This document shows, in pieces, positions 51,286 through 59,863 of a DNA stretch of 64,000 nt. The first letter of the stretch is position 1, and every line of letters begins with the position of its first letter. The notes under the pieces are model-generated. The model did no database searches. It was not told the origin of the DNA and saw only the letters and a program-made list of their open reading frames with translations. Source of the stretch: Acidobacteriota bacterium (GTDB lineage Bacteria; Acidobacteriota; Terriglobia; Terriglobales; Acidobacteriaceae); NCBI GenBank assembly GCA_013285705.1, contig JABDHA010000004.1, positions 29,525-93,524 of the forward strand. Direction: 5' to 3'. Both the position numbers and the translations under genes were made by a program.

Positions 51286-52710
51286 TCATGACCAAAGCAG
51301 CGTGGTCACTGAATCATGAGGAAGCTTAAGCTCCAGCGCCTGTCCTGCAAAACGGCATGAAATCTGCCGCTCTGGCCCCTGATTCGATACGACAAGAACA
51401 TAGCTGCCGTCGATGTTCTTCAGCGCTACGTGCTCGAGGTCCGTGAATGCACCATGGGATGCAATCACCTGAGCGCCCCGCTGTATCACCTTGGAATAGT
51501 GTGCAAACGCCCAATATTGCCCGCTCCGAGTAATCTCGCGGCTCTTCGAATCCACTGTCACGACGCCACCACAGGCAAAGGGTCCAATGTTAGGCGATCC
51601 CTTTTCGTCAAGAACCAGGTTCCAACTCACGATGCACCGTGCCCAATTCTTCAAAATCTGCGCGAAGGTGCTCGACCACTTCGTCCAGTCCGTCGCATAG
51701 TCCGGATGGGAAATGTCAGGACCGCCCTCTGTCCAGTAGGCGTGCTTGGAAGGGAATGCGTCGTGTACGCGGGTCATGGCGTCGGGAGTTCCCATGTAGG
51801 GGTGCCATGCAACTCCATCCACATATTTGAAGACATCTGGGTCGCGGAGCTGATCGATGACGCGTCCCCACAGATCGTAATTGTGGTCGAGCAGCCAGAT
51901 TTTGGTATCGAGAGAAGCGCGCTCAAGGGCTGGCCCTAAAAACTCTTTGATGAAGCCAGTCTCATATTCCTGTCCCCACAGTGCTGCCGGCATCCTGCCA
52001 TCCTGATCGGTGTCGACTTCATTCTGCGTTGTGACGGCACGAATCTTTATGCCTTCCGCCTGATACGCTTCAAGGAATTTCACAAAATATTCGGCATATG
52101 AGGCGAAGTAATGTTTTCTCATCGATCCGCCGAGAAGCGATCCGCCTGCCTTCATCCAGCCGGGCGGGCTCCATGGTGCGGCGAAGTAAAACATTTCTGG
52201 ATTTGCGGATTGGGCGGCACGCAACATTGGCAGGATGTAGTCGCGGTCATGAGCAATGCTAAATCGCTTGAGTTCAGGATCGGGATCGGCGCCGTCATCG
52301 AAGCTGTAGGCGTTTCGCGCGTAATCGCTCGAACCGATGCACGTACGGCCTACGGACAACCGCAGACCGTCCGGGCCAACCAGCTCTGCCAATACCTTCT
52401 GGCGAGCTTCTGGTTCCATTTGATTGAGCAAGTAGCAGGAGGAATCAGTGAAGGCTCCCCCGAACCCGAGGATGCTCTGAAATGTCTGGGCCGGGTCGAT
52501 TTCGATGGCAGGTTCCGACGGGTTAGAGATGGCTTTCCATCCTGAAAGCTCGGTCGCACTAAATCGTTTCTCTTGCCCCGTTGTCCAGGCGCGCACAGCA
52601 CCGGCGCGCGGCGGCGTAAAGCCACGCAGCATCGGACTACTCAAGCATGTGGTGGAAGCGATTACAGCTGCGCTCTTCTTGATAAAACCGCGTCGCGTAT
52701 TGCTCTGCAT
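51286..52710 (-). CDS. GH30-family glycoside hydrolase (first copy)
   Basis: A 474-residue exported retaining glycosidase with a Tat-like signal (TRRGFIKKSAAVIAS). The (beta/alpha)8 barrel carries the acid/base Glu231 in AVTTQNEVDTD and the nucleophile Glu328 in AYWTEGGPD; other GH30 hallmarks are FQSILGFGGAFTDSS and PWSPPGWMKAGG. A C-terminal beta-sandwich domain (SGQYWAFAHYSKVIQRGAQV) completes the normal architecture. GH30 includes glucosylceramidases and beta-1,6-glucanases; the extracellular location favours a glucan substrate. It diverges from the TonB-receptor gene across a 406-bp regulatory region. Confidence 0.93.
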   Translation of the reverse strand: MQSNTRRGFIKKSAAVIASTTCLSSPMLRGFTPPRAGAVRAWTTGQEKRFSATELSGWKAISNPSEPAIEIDPAQTFQSILGFGGAFTDSSCYLLNQMEPEARQKVLAELVGPDGLRLSVGRTCIGSSDYARNAYSFDDGADPDPELKRFSIAHDRDYILPMLRAAQSANPEMFYFAAPWSPPGWMKAGGSLLGGSMRKHYFASYAEYFVKFLEAYQAEGIKIRAVTTQNEVDTDQDGRMPAALWGQEYETGFIKEFLGPALERASLDTKIWLLDHNYDLWGRVIDQLRDPDVFKYVDGVAWHPYMGTPDAMTRVHDAFPSKHAYWTEGGPDISHPDYATDWTKWSSTFAQILKNWARCIVSWNLVLDEKGSPNIGPFACGGVVTVDSKSREITRSGQYWAFAHYSKVIQRGAQVIASHGAFTDLEHVALKNIDGSYVLVVSNQGPERQISCRFAGQALELKLPHDSVTTLLWS

Positions 52711-52762
52711 CGTTCAATATCCTGGGGTTAAGTGATCCTTATGACTGTAGAAAAATGACTGA

Positions 52763-52780
52763 AAGACAATCGTTTTTCTA
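52763..52780. promoter_or_regulatory. Candidate LacI-type operator, weak site
   Basis: AAGACAATC|GTTTTTCTA, centre CG at 52771-52772; the left half fits the shared motif and the right half is partly degenerate. Located 53-70 bp upstream of the leftward GH30 start codon. Confidence 0.5.
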
Positions 52781-52871
52781 TTTCTGGCAATTTTTTACGT
52801 CATAAATGTCTCGCTTTGTCGCACAAATACATCGTTTTAACGTGTCCATTTCATGCCTTCGCATCATTACA

Positions 52872-52889
52872 TAGACCAACGTTTGTCTA
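52872..52889. promoter_or_regulatory. Candidate LacI-type operator, strong site
   Basis: TAGACCAAC|GTTTGTCTA pairs at 8 of 9 positions around a central CG. Its centre is about 34.5 bp upstream of the TTGACA box of the TonB-receptor promoter. Confidence 0.65.
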
Positions 52890-52914
52890 CGAGAAAAATA
52901 TAAATTTTTGGTGC

Positions 52915-52944
52915 TTGACAATCGTCATGGCCAAGCGCTGTAAT
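52915..52944 (+). promoter_or_regulatory. Promoter of the TonB-receptor gene
   Basis: TTGACA (52915-52920), 18-bp spacer, TGTAAT (52939-52944), preceded by GTGC. The same arrangement recurs before the second GH30 gene. Confidence 0.6.
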
Positions 52945-52980
52945 GTGCAGCGCAATCGAAAAGACTGCACTTATACCAAT

Positions 52981-52998
52981 AAGACAAGCGATTGTCTA
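52981..52998. promoter_or_regulatory. Candidate LacI-type operator, downstream site
   Basis: AAGACAAGC|GATTGTCTA pairs at 7 of 9 positions around CG. It lies about 30-45 bp past the expected transcript start of the receptor gene, a position suited to blocking or looping. Confidence 0.6.
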
Positions 52999-53116
52999 AA
53001 AATGTTGGATAGCCCTTATGGCCCTGATACATGTGGGGTCAGTAGGTAATATGTAGGCGTTGAGATAGAGCGCCGATGAAAGTACATGCGGTAACTGCAC
53101 GGAATTTGGAGGCATT

Positions 53117-56100
53117 ATGAGAGATGCAATTCGTTGGAGTTTATTATGTCTGCTGCTCTGCGCAAGCGGACTGAGCTTCGCTCAAAGCAACAGCTCGGGT
53201 GACATTCGTGGTTCAGTCACAGACGAATCCGGGGCAGTGATCCCCGGAGTAAAGGTCTCAGTGCTGAACGTAGACACCGGTGTTTCAAAAGACTATGTGA
53301 CCAATGATGCCGGTCTGTATGACACATCTGCGATTGTAGCTGGAAACTACAAAGTTACCTTTACCCAAAACGGCTTCGATCAGCTTGTCCGCGGTCCACT
53401 CACCCTCCAGGTAGGGGTCACGATAATCGATGGACGATTAAAGGTCGGATCGACCGCGCAACAGGTGGTGGTGAATACCGATGTGCCCCTTCTGACAACT
53501 GATTCTGGAGAACAGTCGGCTACACTCGATTCCCGTACCCTGACAGAACTCCCGCAGGTGGGCAAAGGACCGGACTGGTCGAGCTTCATTATTCTGTTGC
53601 CAGGATCCGCAGGCGCTCCTATGGGTGCGCAAGGGACCGTTGGTTCCGGTACTTCAAATGGCACAACGCTTGCAGTGAACGGCAATTTGCCTTTCAGTAC
53701 GGTACTCGCAGATGGCGCGGAGACAACGCTGCCGGCGAGCGCCAACTCTGATATCAACATCCAGGAGACGATCCAAGAGGTCAAGATCATGACCGCCAAC
53801 TTCTCTGCGCAGTACGGTGTCGGCGGCACTCTCTACAACCAGATCAGCAAGGGAGGCAGCGATACCTTCCATGGTTCTGGGTACGAGTATTTCCAAAATG
53901 ATGCGATGAATGCAGATAACTACACCTTTCCCGGACAGACCCCGACGAAATCCACCCTCCGGTTTAACAATTTTGGAGGTTCGGTAGGCGGCCCCATTAT
54001 CAAGAGGAAGCTCTTCTTCTTCTTTGACTTCGACAAGATCATCGACAATGGAGGCAATCCCACCACCGCCTTTACCATTCCTACCGCGGCCGTCATGGGC
54101 GGTGATTTCACAGGCTATCCAACCATCTACGATCCTGCTACGACTGTGGTTCAACAAACAGGCACGGTTACGAATCCCGACGGCACGGTATCGCAATGTC
54201 CTTGCGTCAGCCGCACTTCGTTTGCCGCTGAATATGGTAACGGCAACAAAATTCCCACTAGCCGCCTTGACCCCGTCGCCAAGGCCCTCCAGGGTTACTT
54301 CCCAGGTTCTAACGCGTCGGGGACGCTGCAAACAAATGGCCTCCTGGCCAACAACTACACTTATACGTCGCCTGCCGGAAACCCATTCACAAAATATTTC
54401 GGACGCCTGGACTACGACATTAATTCCAACAATCGGCTCACGCTATCTGAAACTGAATCAGACAATCCAGGCGAGAGTTTCGGCGCGGGAATTTGCCCTA
54501 TCAACTGCCGAAGTGGTGATGTGAGCAGGCATAATGCTCAGGCTACGGACGTGTGGACGATTAGTCCTAACGTGACCAATGAATTAAGAATGGGTTACAC
54601 CAACCAGTTGAACTTCTTCACGCCTTATACCCTTAACAAAGGATATCCGGCCCAGCTTGGCTGGCAGTTTGCCAAAGTGGACAACTTCCCGAGCATCAAT
54701 ATCACGAACTACAATGCCCCGAGCATCAATAACAATGCGATCATTTCATCCGATATCAATGCGGTTTATAAAGAGCATTCATACGATCCATCCGATGTCG
54801 TTACTCTCGTTCGCGGTAAGCACGTTCTGCACTTCGGTGGCGAATTCCTGATCTATCAGAACAACTCCACGTCCTGGGGCAATCTAAATGCTGGAACGAT
54901 GACCTACACGGGCCAATATACGTCTCAGTATCTGGGCAGCAGCTCAACCGGATTCAGCTATGCGGACTTCCTGCTTGGACAAACGCAGAAATGGAATGCG
55001 TCTGAAACGCCGGAATATGGCGGCCGTCTAAAACTTCCGCAGATGTTTGTTCAGGACGATTACAAGGTGAAATCGAATCTGACCCTGAATCTGGGCATAC
55101 GCTATCAGATTCAGACCGGGTGGAGTGAAGTCAAGGGCAATGAGGCTTCGTTCGATCCTACGATACAAAACCCAGCCACAAGTACAGCAGGCGCCATGTG
55201 GTTTGGATCTACCCATGCAAATGGCCGCAGTCGCATTCAGAATGGGGTTTACACCACCTTCCTGCCGCGCGTTGGGTTTTCCTACCTGTTCGATCCGAAC
55301 ACAACGATACGAGGCGGATTCGGCATGTTCGCCTATAACTGGAGCAACGACACCTATAATGGCGGCGTCATGGGTGGGGCCTTTGGCCAACAAGGCAGCT
55401 TAACCGATAATACCAACGGTATAACCCCGGTCGTTAGTCTCTCCGGAAGTGGGTCGAACCTTCCATACAGTGCAAATTCGACGGACCCGACTGTATTCAA
55501 TGGTCAAAATGTAAATTATGTCCAGTATCATCAGCCCGTGGGTGGTTCTTATCAATGGAACCTGCAGATACAGCGACAGCTGAACACGAATCTGGTGGCT
55601 ACGCTTGGCTATGTCGCAAGCCACGGCCACGATCTTCCTTTCCCGGTTGATATCAACCAGGTCCCAGAAGGCCAGTTGGGACCCAACGATCAACAGTTCC
55701 GGCCCTTTCCGCAATTTGGGTCGATTAATTCGACCGGGACTGTGCCGCATGAAAATGCCATTTCAAACTACAACTCCTTGCAAGCTACCATTGAGAAGCG
55801 TTTCTCCAACGGCCTCAACTTCAACTTCAACTATGTCTGGTCTCACTTCCTGGACGATATAGATTCTTCCGGTTGGGGCAGCCATGCAGGCGCGCAGCAG
55901 GTCCAAAACTCCTTTAACCCGTCTGCAAACTATGGAAACTCGAACTTCGATATCAGGAATGCATTCAAAGGGGCTGTTCTTTACCAGCTACCCTTTGGTA
56001 GAGGCAGGCAATTCCTGAACAATAGCACTTTGCTCGATGAAATCATCGGCGGCTGGCAGACTTCAGGCACGCTCACCCTTCTGAGCGGTCAGCCCTATAC

Positions 56101-56518
56101 TGCAGTCATGAGTAGCGGCACCAACTCGTATTCGCTGGCCGGCAATAACTTCCAATGGTTTCCCGATGTTGTCGGGAACCCCACACTCAGCCACCGCGGT
56201 GTCAATCAATGGTTTAACGAGGCCGCCTTTGCCGTCCCAGCCTCTGGAACCTTTGGCAACGAGGGGCGCAATTCACTGAATGGTCCGGGGTTCGCTCTGG
56301 TCAACCTGTCCCTTGGCAAGACCTTTGATATATGGGAACAGGTTCATCTGCAAGTTCGTGCGGATGCAAATAATGCATTCAATCATCCGAATTTCGCATT
56401 TCCTGACGCGAACCTCCAGGTAGGCTCAAATGGAGCGATTACCACCGGCACCTCGACGATCACAGGCGTGACTAATCCTTCTCGCAGTATGCAGCTTTCA
56501 GCGCGTATCACCTTCTAA
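53117..56518 (+). CDS. Oar-like TonB-dependent outer-membrane receptor
   Basis: An 1133-residue outer-membrane protein. The signal peptide (LLCLLLCASGLSFAQ) is followed by a carboxypeptidase-regulatory-like domain at about 27-110 (GDIRGSVTDESGAVIPGVKV; YDTSAIVAGNYKVTF). A TonB plug-like region follows (about 115-260, with AVNGNLPFSTVLADG and ETIQEVKIMTANFSAQYGVG), then a large beta-barrel ending in SMQLSARITF with the C-terminal aromatic residue. This is the acidobacterial Oar-type receptor. Strong RBS (GGAGG, 5 bp). It is controlled by the promoter and operators upstream and is probably the glycan importer of the locus; no SusD-like partner was found. Transcription likely ends at 56577. Confidence 0.92.
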   Translation: MRDAIRWSLLCLLLCASGLSFAQSNSSGDIRGSVTDESGAVIPGVKVSVLNVDTGVSKDYVTNDAGLYDTSAIVAGNYKVTFTQNGFDQLVRGPLTLQVGVTIIDGRLKVGSTAQQVVVNTDVPLLTTDSGEQSATLDSRTLTELPQVGKGPDWSSFIILLPGSAGAPMGAQGTVGSGTSNGTTLAVNGNLPFSTVLADGAETTLPASANSDINIQETIQEVKIMTANFSAQYGVGGTLYNQISKGGSDTFHGSGYEYFQNDAMNADNYTFPGQTPTKSTLRFNNFGGSVGGPIIKRKLFFFFDFDKIIDNGGNPTTAFTIPTAAVMGGDFTGYPTIYDPATTVVQQTGTVTNPDGTVSQCPCVSRTSFAAEYGNGNKIPTSRLDPVAKALQGYFPGSNASGTLQTNGLLANNYTYTSPAGNPFTKYFGRLDYDINSNNRLTLSETESDNPGESFGAGICPINCRSGDVSRHNAQATDVWTISPNVTNELRMGYTNQLNFFTPYTLNKGYPAQLGWQFAKVDNFPSINITNYNAPSINNNAIISSDINAVYKEHSYDPSDVVTLVRGKHVLHFGGEFLIYQNNSTSWGNLNAGTMTYTGQYTSQYLGSSSTGFSYADFLLGQTQKWNASETPEYGGRLKLPQMFVQDDYKVKSNLTLNLGIRYQIQTGWSEVKGNEASFDPTIQNPATSTAGAMWFGSTHANGRSRIQNGVYTTFLPRVGFSYLFDPNTTIRGGFGMFAYNWSNDTYNGGVMGGAFGQQGSLTDNTNGITPVVSLSGSGSNLPYSANSTDPTVFNGQNVNYVQYHQPVGGSYQWNLQIQRQLNTNLVATLGYVASHGHDLPFPVDINQVPEGQLGPNDQQFRPFPQFGSINSTGTVPHENAISNYNSLQATIEKRFSNGLNFNFNYVWSHFLDDIDSSGWGSHAGAQQVQNSFNPSANYGNSNFDIRNAFKGAVLYQLPFGRGRQFLNNSTLLDEIIGGWQTSGTLTLLSGQPYTAVMSSGTNSYSLAGNNFQWFPDVVGNPTLSHRGVNQWFNEAAFAVPASGTFGNEGRNSLNGPGFALVNLSLGKTFDIWEQVHLQVRADANNAFNHPNFAFPDANLQVGSNGAITTGTSTITGVTNPSRSMQLSARITF

Positions 56519-56542
56519 ATTGAAGTTTCCTTCCTCTCCTAA

Positions 56543-56577
56543 AGAGACGGCAGAATATGCCGTCTCTCTCTTTTTTT
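56543..56577 (+). terminator. Rho-independent terminator after the TonB receptor
   Basis: A 10-bp stem (AGAGACGGCA at 56543-56552 with TGCCGTCTCT at 56558-56567), loop GAATA, and a following CTC plus seven T's. A strong terminator starting 24 bp after the receptor stop. Confidence 0.9.
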
Positions 56578-56622
56578 GTAGAATCGCCTCACCAGCGCGG
56601 CTGTGTATATGATCTGGATGTC

Positions 56623-57819
56623 ATGGGTACAAAAAGAAGCATCGTTTTTGTAGGGCTTGTTTTTATCGTAAGTTCGGCCTTTTGCTTTTCGCAGACGCCG
56701 GAGAGCACCAGGCAGCAGATCGAATTGCACACCCAGAAAGCTCAGGCCTTTCTGCAGGCAAAGAAGCCCGACCTCGCGATTCCTGAGTTTCAGGCCGTGG
56801 TCGCGCTCGATCCTGGCAATGTCAATGCGTTGGCGAATCTCGGTGTTCTGCTGTTTTTCCGCGGCGACTATACGGAGGCGTCTCCAAAATTGCGGGCCGC
56901 TCTGAGCCTGCAGCCCAACCTGCCAAAAATTCAAGTGTTGCTAGGAATGAGCGAGAAGCGAGGCGGAGAGCCGGCAAATGCTCTCAAGGATCTCGAAGCA
57001 TCGTTTCCGTTGATCGAAGATAAGCATCTTCGCGTTGAGGCGGGCATGGAGCTGATCGAACTCTACACCGCAAGCAATGATCTGGACAAAGCTGCAACCA
57101 TTGTCACGCAACTACGACAGACGGATCCGGAGAACAAAGAGATTCTCTATGCCGCTTATCGAATTCATTCCGACCTCGCCGGCGAAGCGATGCTGACGCT
57201 CTCACTGGTTGCACCGGACTCAGCGCAGATGCGTCAGATCATGGCCCATGAACAGGCGAGACAGGGGCACGATGCCAATGCGATTGCTCAATTCCAAAAG
57301 GCGATTGCCATTGATCCCAAGCTTCCGGGGATTCATTTCGAGCTGGCCGAATTGCTGGCAAATTCCCAGGACATAAAGACACGGGACGAAGCGGAAGCAG
57401 AATACAAGGCGGCCCTGGCCGAGAATCGGTTTGATGAAAAGGCGCAGTCCAAACTCGGAGATGTGTATACAAAGCAGGGCAATCTTCAAAAAGCGTACGA
57501 CGCCTATTCCCAGGCGGTGCGTCTGCAGCCTGACGATCCAGACGCAAATTTTGGACTGGCAAAAACGTTGATCTCTATGGAGCAGCCGGCCAAGGCGCTG
57601 CCGGTTCTGGAGCGCGTCGTTCAGCTCGATCCGACGAATTCTGCTGCGCACTTTCGCCTGAGCACACTCTATCGCGAACAAGGAAGAACGGCCGACGCGA
57701 AACATGAAGTAGACGAGTACAAGAAATATAAAGAAATGAAAGAAAAACTGCAGGGAATCTACAAAGAAATGCAGGTACAGCCAAGCGTGAAATCAAATGA
57801 CGACCAGAACGAAAGATAG
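56623..57819 (+). CDS. Exported tetratricopeptide-repeat protein
   Basis: A 398-residue periplasmic protein with signal peptide (SIVFVGLVFIVSSAFCFSQ) and TPR units through most of its length, for example AIPEFQAVVALDPGNVNALA, AIAQFQKAIAIDPKLPGIHF and AYDAYSQAVRLQPDDPDANF; a charged C-terminal helix (KYKEMKEKLQGIYKEMQ) ends it. ATG 56623 is chosen because it gives the signal peptide; an upstream in-frame start at 56557 would overlap the terminator. It pairs with the CRTAC1 gene 39 bp downstream, a common acidobacterial couple. Probably a scaffold; function unproven. Confidence 0.85.
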   Translation: MGTKRSIVFVGLVFIVSSAFCFSQTPESTRQQIELHTQKAQAFLQAKKPDLAIPEFQAVVALDPGNVNALANLGVLLFFRGDYTEASPKLRAALSLQPNLPKIQVLLGMSEKRGGEPANALKDLEASFPLIEDKHLRVEAGMELIELYTASNDLDKAATIVTQLRQTDPENKEILYAAYRIHSDLAGEAMLTLSLVAPDSAQMRQIMAHEQARQGHDANAIAQFQKAIAIDPKLPGIHFELAELLANSQDIKTRDEAEAEYKAALAENRFDEKAQSKLGDVYTKQGNLQKAYDAYSQAVRLQPDDPDANFGLAKTLISMEQPAKALPVLERVVQLDPTNSAAHFRLSTLYREQGRTADAKHEVDEYKKYKEMKEKLQGIYKEMQVQPSVKSNDDQNER

Positions 57820-57858
57820 TGGAGAACGGCTCGCAATTCTAGGGGACCGACAAAACGC

Positions 57859-59661
57859 ATGCCAGGGCTGAAATCAGGATTAGCGCGTGCCCAGGTATTT
57901 GCAGTGGTCTTTTCCGTTGCGGTCACGATTATGTCCTTCTCGCCATCCATTAGCGGACAGCAGGCTGACCAACCACATGCGAGTGGTACTGTTACACCAA
58001 AGAAAGTGCCCGATCGAGCTGAAGCACGGCTGCCTGAATTCGTCGATATCACGAATTCCACCGGCATTAAGTTTGAGCATCTCTCGAGTCCTGAGCAGCG
58101 GTACATCGTGGAATCGATGGGTGGAGGGGTTGCTCTGATCGACTATGATCGTGACGGCTGGCCGGATATCTACTTCACGAATTCACAGAGCGTCGAAATG
58201 GCGCTGTCCGGCAAGAAGGCAAAAAGCGCGCTCTACCATAACAATCACGACGGAACTTTTACCGATGTGACAGATAAAGCCGGTGTTGGATATCCATGCT
58301 GGGCCATGGGCGCGGCCGTGGGTGATTACAATAATGACGGTTTTCCGGATCTGCTTGTGACATGTTTCGGAGGAGTTGTCCTCTATCGTAACAATAGCGA
58401 TGGTACCTTTACCGACGTTACGAAGTTCGCAGGTCTCAGCGGGGATTCACAGTGGGCCACCGGTGCTGCGTTCGGCGACTATGACGGCGATGGCTGGGTA
58501 GACCTGTTCGTCTCGCACTACGTTGATTTCCATCTGGATGATCTGCCCAAATTCGGCTCAAGCAAAACATGCCAGTATCGGGACATCGAAGTGCAATGCG
58601 GCCCGCGCGGATTGAAGGGATCGCCGGATAACCTTTATCACAACAATGGCGATGGAACATTCACGGATGTATCGGCAGCAGCGGGCGTCGAGGATTCGCA
58701 GCACTTTTTCGGGCTGACTGCGGTATGGTCGGACTTTGATAACGATGGCAGGCTCGACCTCTTTGTCGCAAATGATAGTCAACCGAATTATCTCTACCGC
58801 AACAATGGCAATGGCACATTCACCGATGTCGCAGAGGACGCTGGAGTAGCCATGAGTGAAGATGGGGCAGAGCAAGCGAATATGGGTGTTGCTGTTGGCG
58901 ATTACCAGCATACTGGGCGCATGTCACTTGCGGTAACGCACTTCGATCATGAATATGCGACGCTCTTCCGCAATGACGGCCAGATGAGTTTCACTGGAGT
59001 TTCTGACGCATCAGGAGTCGCAGCCGGTACGCGCTCATATGTTGGATGGGGAGACTGCTTTTTCGATTTTGATAATGATGGCTGGGCCGACCTGTTTCTA
59101 GTTAACGGGCACGTCTATCCGCAGGTGGACAAAGGGAAAATCGGCTCCATGTATCACGAACCCAAGCTCCTGTTTCTTAACCAGCGAGACGGGACATTCA
59201 AGAACATCAGCAAGCTTGTTGGACCAGCTGTTCAGATACCCCAGGTGAGCCGCGGCCTTGCGATGGGAGACCTGTTCAATGACGGAAGAATCGAGATTGT
59301 TGTTGAAAATCTGACGGGTCAGCCGATGATTCTTCAGCCAAGAGGCGGAGAGAAAAATCACTGGATTAATTTTTCGTTAGAAGGCACGAAAAGCAATCGC
59401 CTGGCGCTCAATGCACGCGTAAAAGCCACTGTCGGCGATCTGGTTCAGACGGGAGAAGTGTTGAGCGGCGGTAGCTACTTGTCGCAAAACGATCTCCGCA
59501 TTCATTTCGGGCTGGGGAGTCACACTCGTGTCGACAAAATAGAGGTGCAATGGCCCGATGACAAAAAGGATACTTTCAATGACCTGGAAGCTGATCGCTT
59601 CTACTCCATACGAGAAGGCGAAGGGATCATTTCATCCCAACAATCTCATATATCTCATTAA
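57859..59661 (+). CDS. CRTAC1-type FG-GAP/VCBS protein with ASPIC/UnbV domain
   Basis: A 600-residue exported protein (N-terminal hydrophobic segment VFAVVFSVAVTIMSFS). It contains several calcium-binding FG-GAP/VCBS blades with DxDxDG loops: LIDYDRDGWPDIYFTNS, GDYNNDGFPDLLVT, GDYDGDGWVDLFVSHY, SDFDNDGRLDLFVAND and FDFDNDGWADLFLVNG. A C-terminal ASPIC/UnbV domain spans about 515-590 (GEVLSGGSYLSQNDLRIHFG; KIEVQWPDDKK). It resembles the cartilage acidic protein family and is frequent in Acidobacteria near TPR genes. The weak RBS is a GGGGA stretch. Possibly a surface glycan or protein binder. Confidence 0.92.
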   Translation: MPGLKSGLARAQVFAVVFSVAVTIMSFSPSISGQQADQPHASGTVTPKKVPDRAEARLPEFVDITNSTGIKFEHLSSPEQRYIVESMGGGVALIDYDRDGWPDIYFTNSQSVEMALSGKKAKSALYHNNHDGTFTDVTDKAGVGYPCWAMGAAVGDYNNDGFPDLLVTCFGGVVLYRNNSDGTFTDVTKFAGLSGDSQWATGAAFGDYDGDGWVDLFVSHYVDFHLDDLPKFGSSKTCQYRDIEVQCGPRGLKGSPDNLYHNNGDGTFTDVSAAAGVEDSQHFFGLTAVWSDFDNDGRLDLFVANDSQPNYLYRNNGNGTFTDVAEDAGVAMSEDGAEQANMGVAVGDYQHTGRMSLAVTHFDHEYATLFRNDGQMSFTGVSDASGVAAGTRSYVGWGDCFFDFDNDGWADLFLVNGHVYPQVDKGKIGSMYHEPKLLFLNQRDGTFKNISKLVGPAVQIPQVSRGLAMGDLFNDGRIEIVVENLTGQPMILQPRGGEKNHWINFSLEGTKSNRLALNARVKATVGDLVQTGEVLSGGSYLSQNDLRIHFGLGSHTRVDKIEVQWPDDKKDTFNDLEADRFYSIREGEGIISSQQSHISH

Positions 59662-59681
59662 GATGAATTACTGTTAGGAGT

Positions 59682-59699
59682 TAGACAAACGGTTGTTTT
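59682..59699. promoter_or_regulatory. Candidate LacI-type operator before second GH30
   Basis: TAGACAAAC|GGTTGTTTT pairs at 6 of 9 positions around CG and matches the three sites at 52.7-53.0 kb. Its centre is about 32.5 bp upstream of the TTGACA box at 59723. Confidence 0.55.
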
Positions 59700-59722
59700 C
59701 GGCGAATCTATGATCTCTGTGC

Positions 59723-59752
59723 TTGACACTATTTTGCTTAGAAGCGCCTAAT
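59723..59752 (+). promoter_or_regulatory. Promoter of the second GH30 gene
   Basis: TTGACA (59723-59728), 18-bp spacer, CCTAAT (59747-59752), preceded by GTGC; matches the receptor promoter in spacing and sequence (GTGCTTGACA and TAATG). Confidence 0.6.
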
Positions 59753-59863
59753 GATTGACGGCTTAAATCAGATGCGCCGCTAATAACGAAAATCTTTTTC
59801 TGTGAACTGGCGTCCGCTGTTCAAAGCTGGGCGCATCAATCAAAAACGCCTCCCGGAGGATGG

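Larger units (their letters stand above)
52711..53116. promoter_or_regulatory. Divergent control region for GH30 and TonB-receptor genes
   Basis: A 406-bp AT-rich region between the two divergent genes. It contains three CG-centred palindromes and a strong promoter candidate for the rightward gene (listed separately). After the promoter about 165 bp of leader precede the receptor start; no known riboswitch pattern was seen there. Confidence 0.7.

Noticed and set aside
52945..53116. Riboswitch in the long leader of the TonB-receptor gene
   Set aside because: Apart from the operator-like palindrome no conserved aptamer pattern was recognised.
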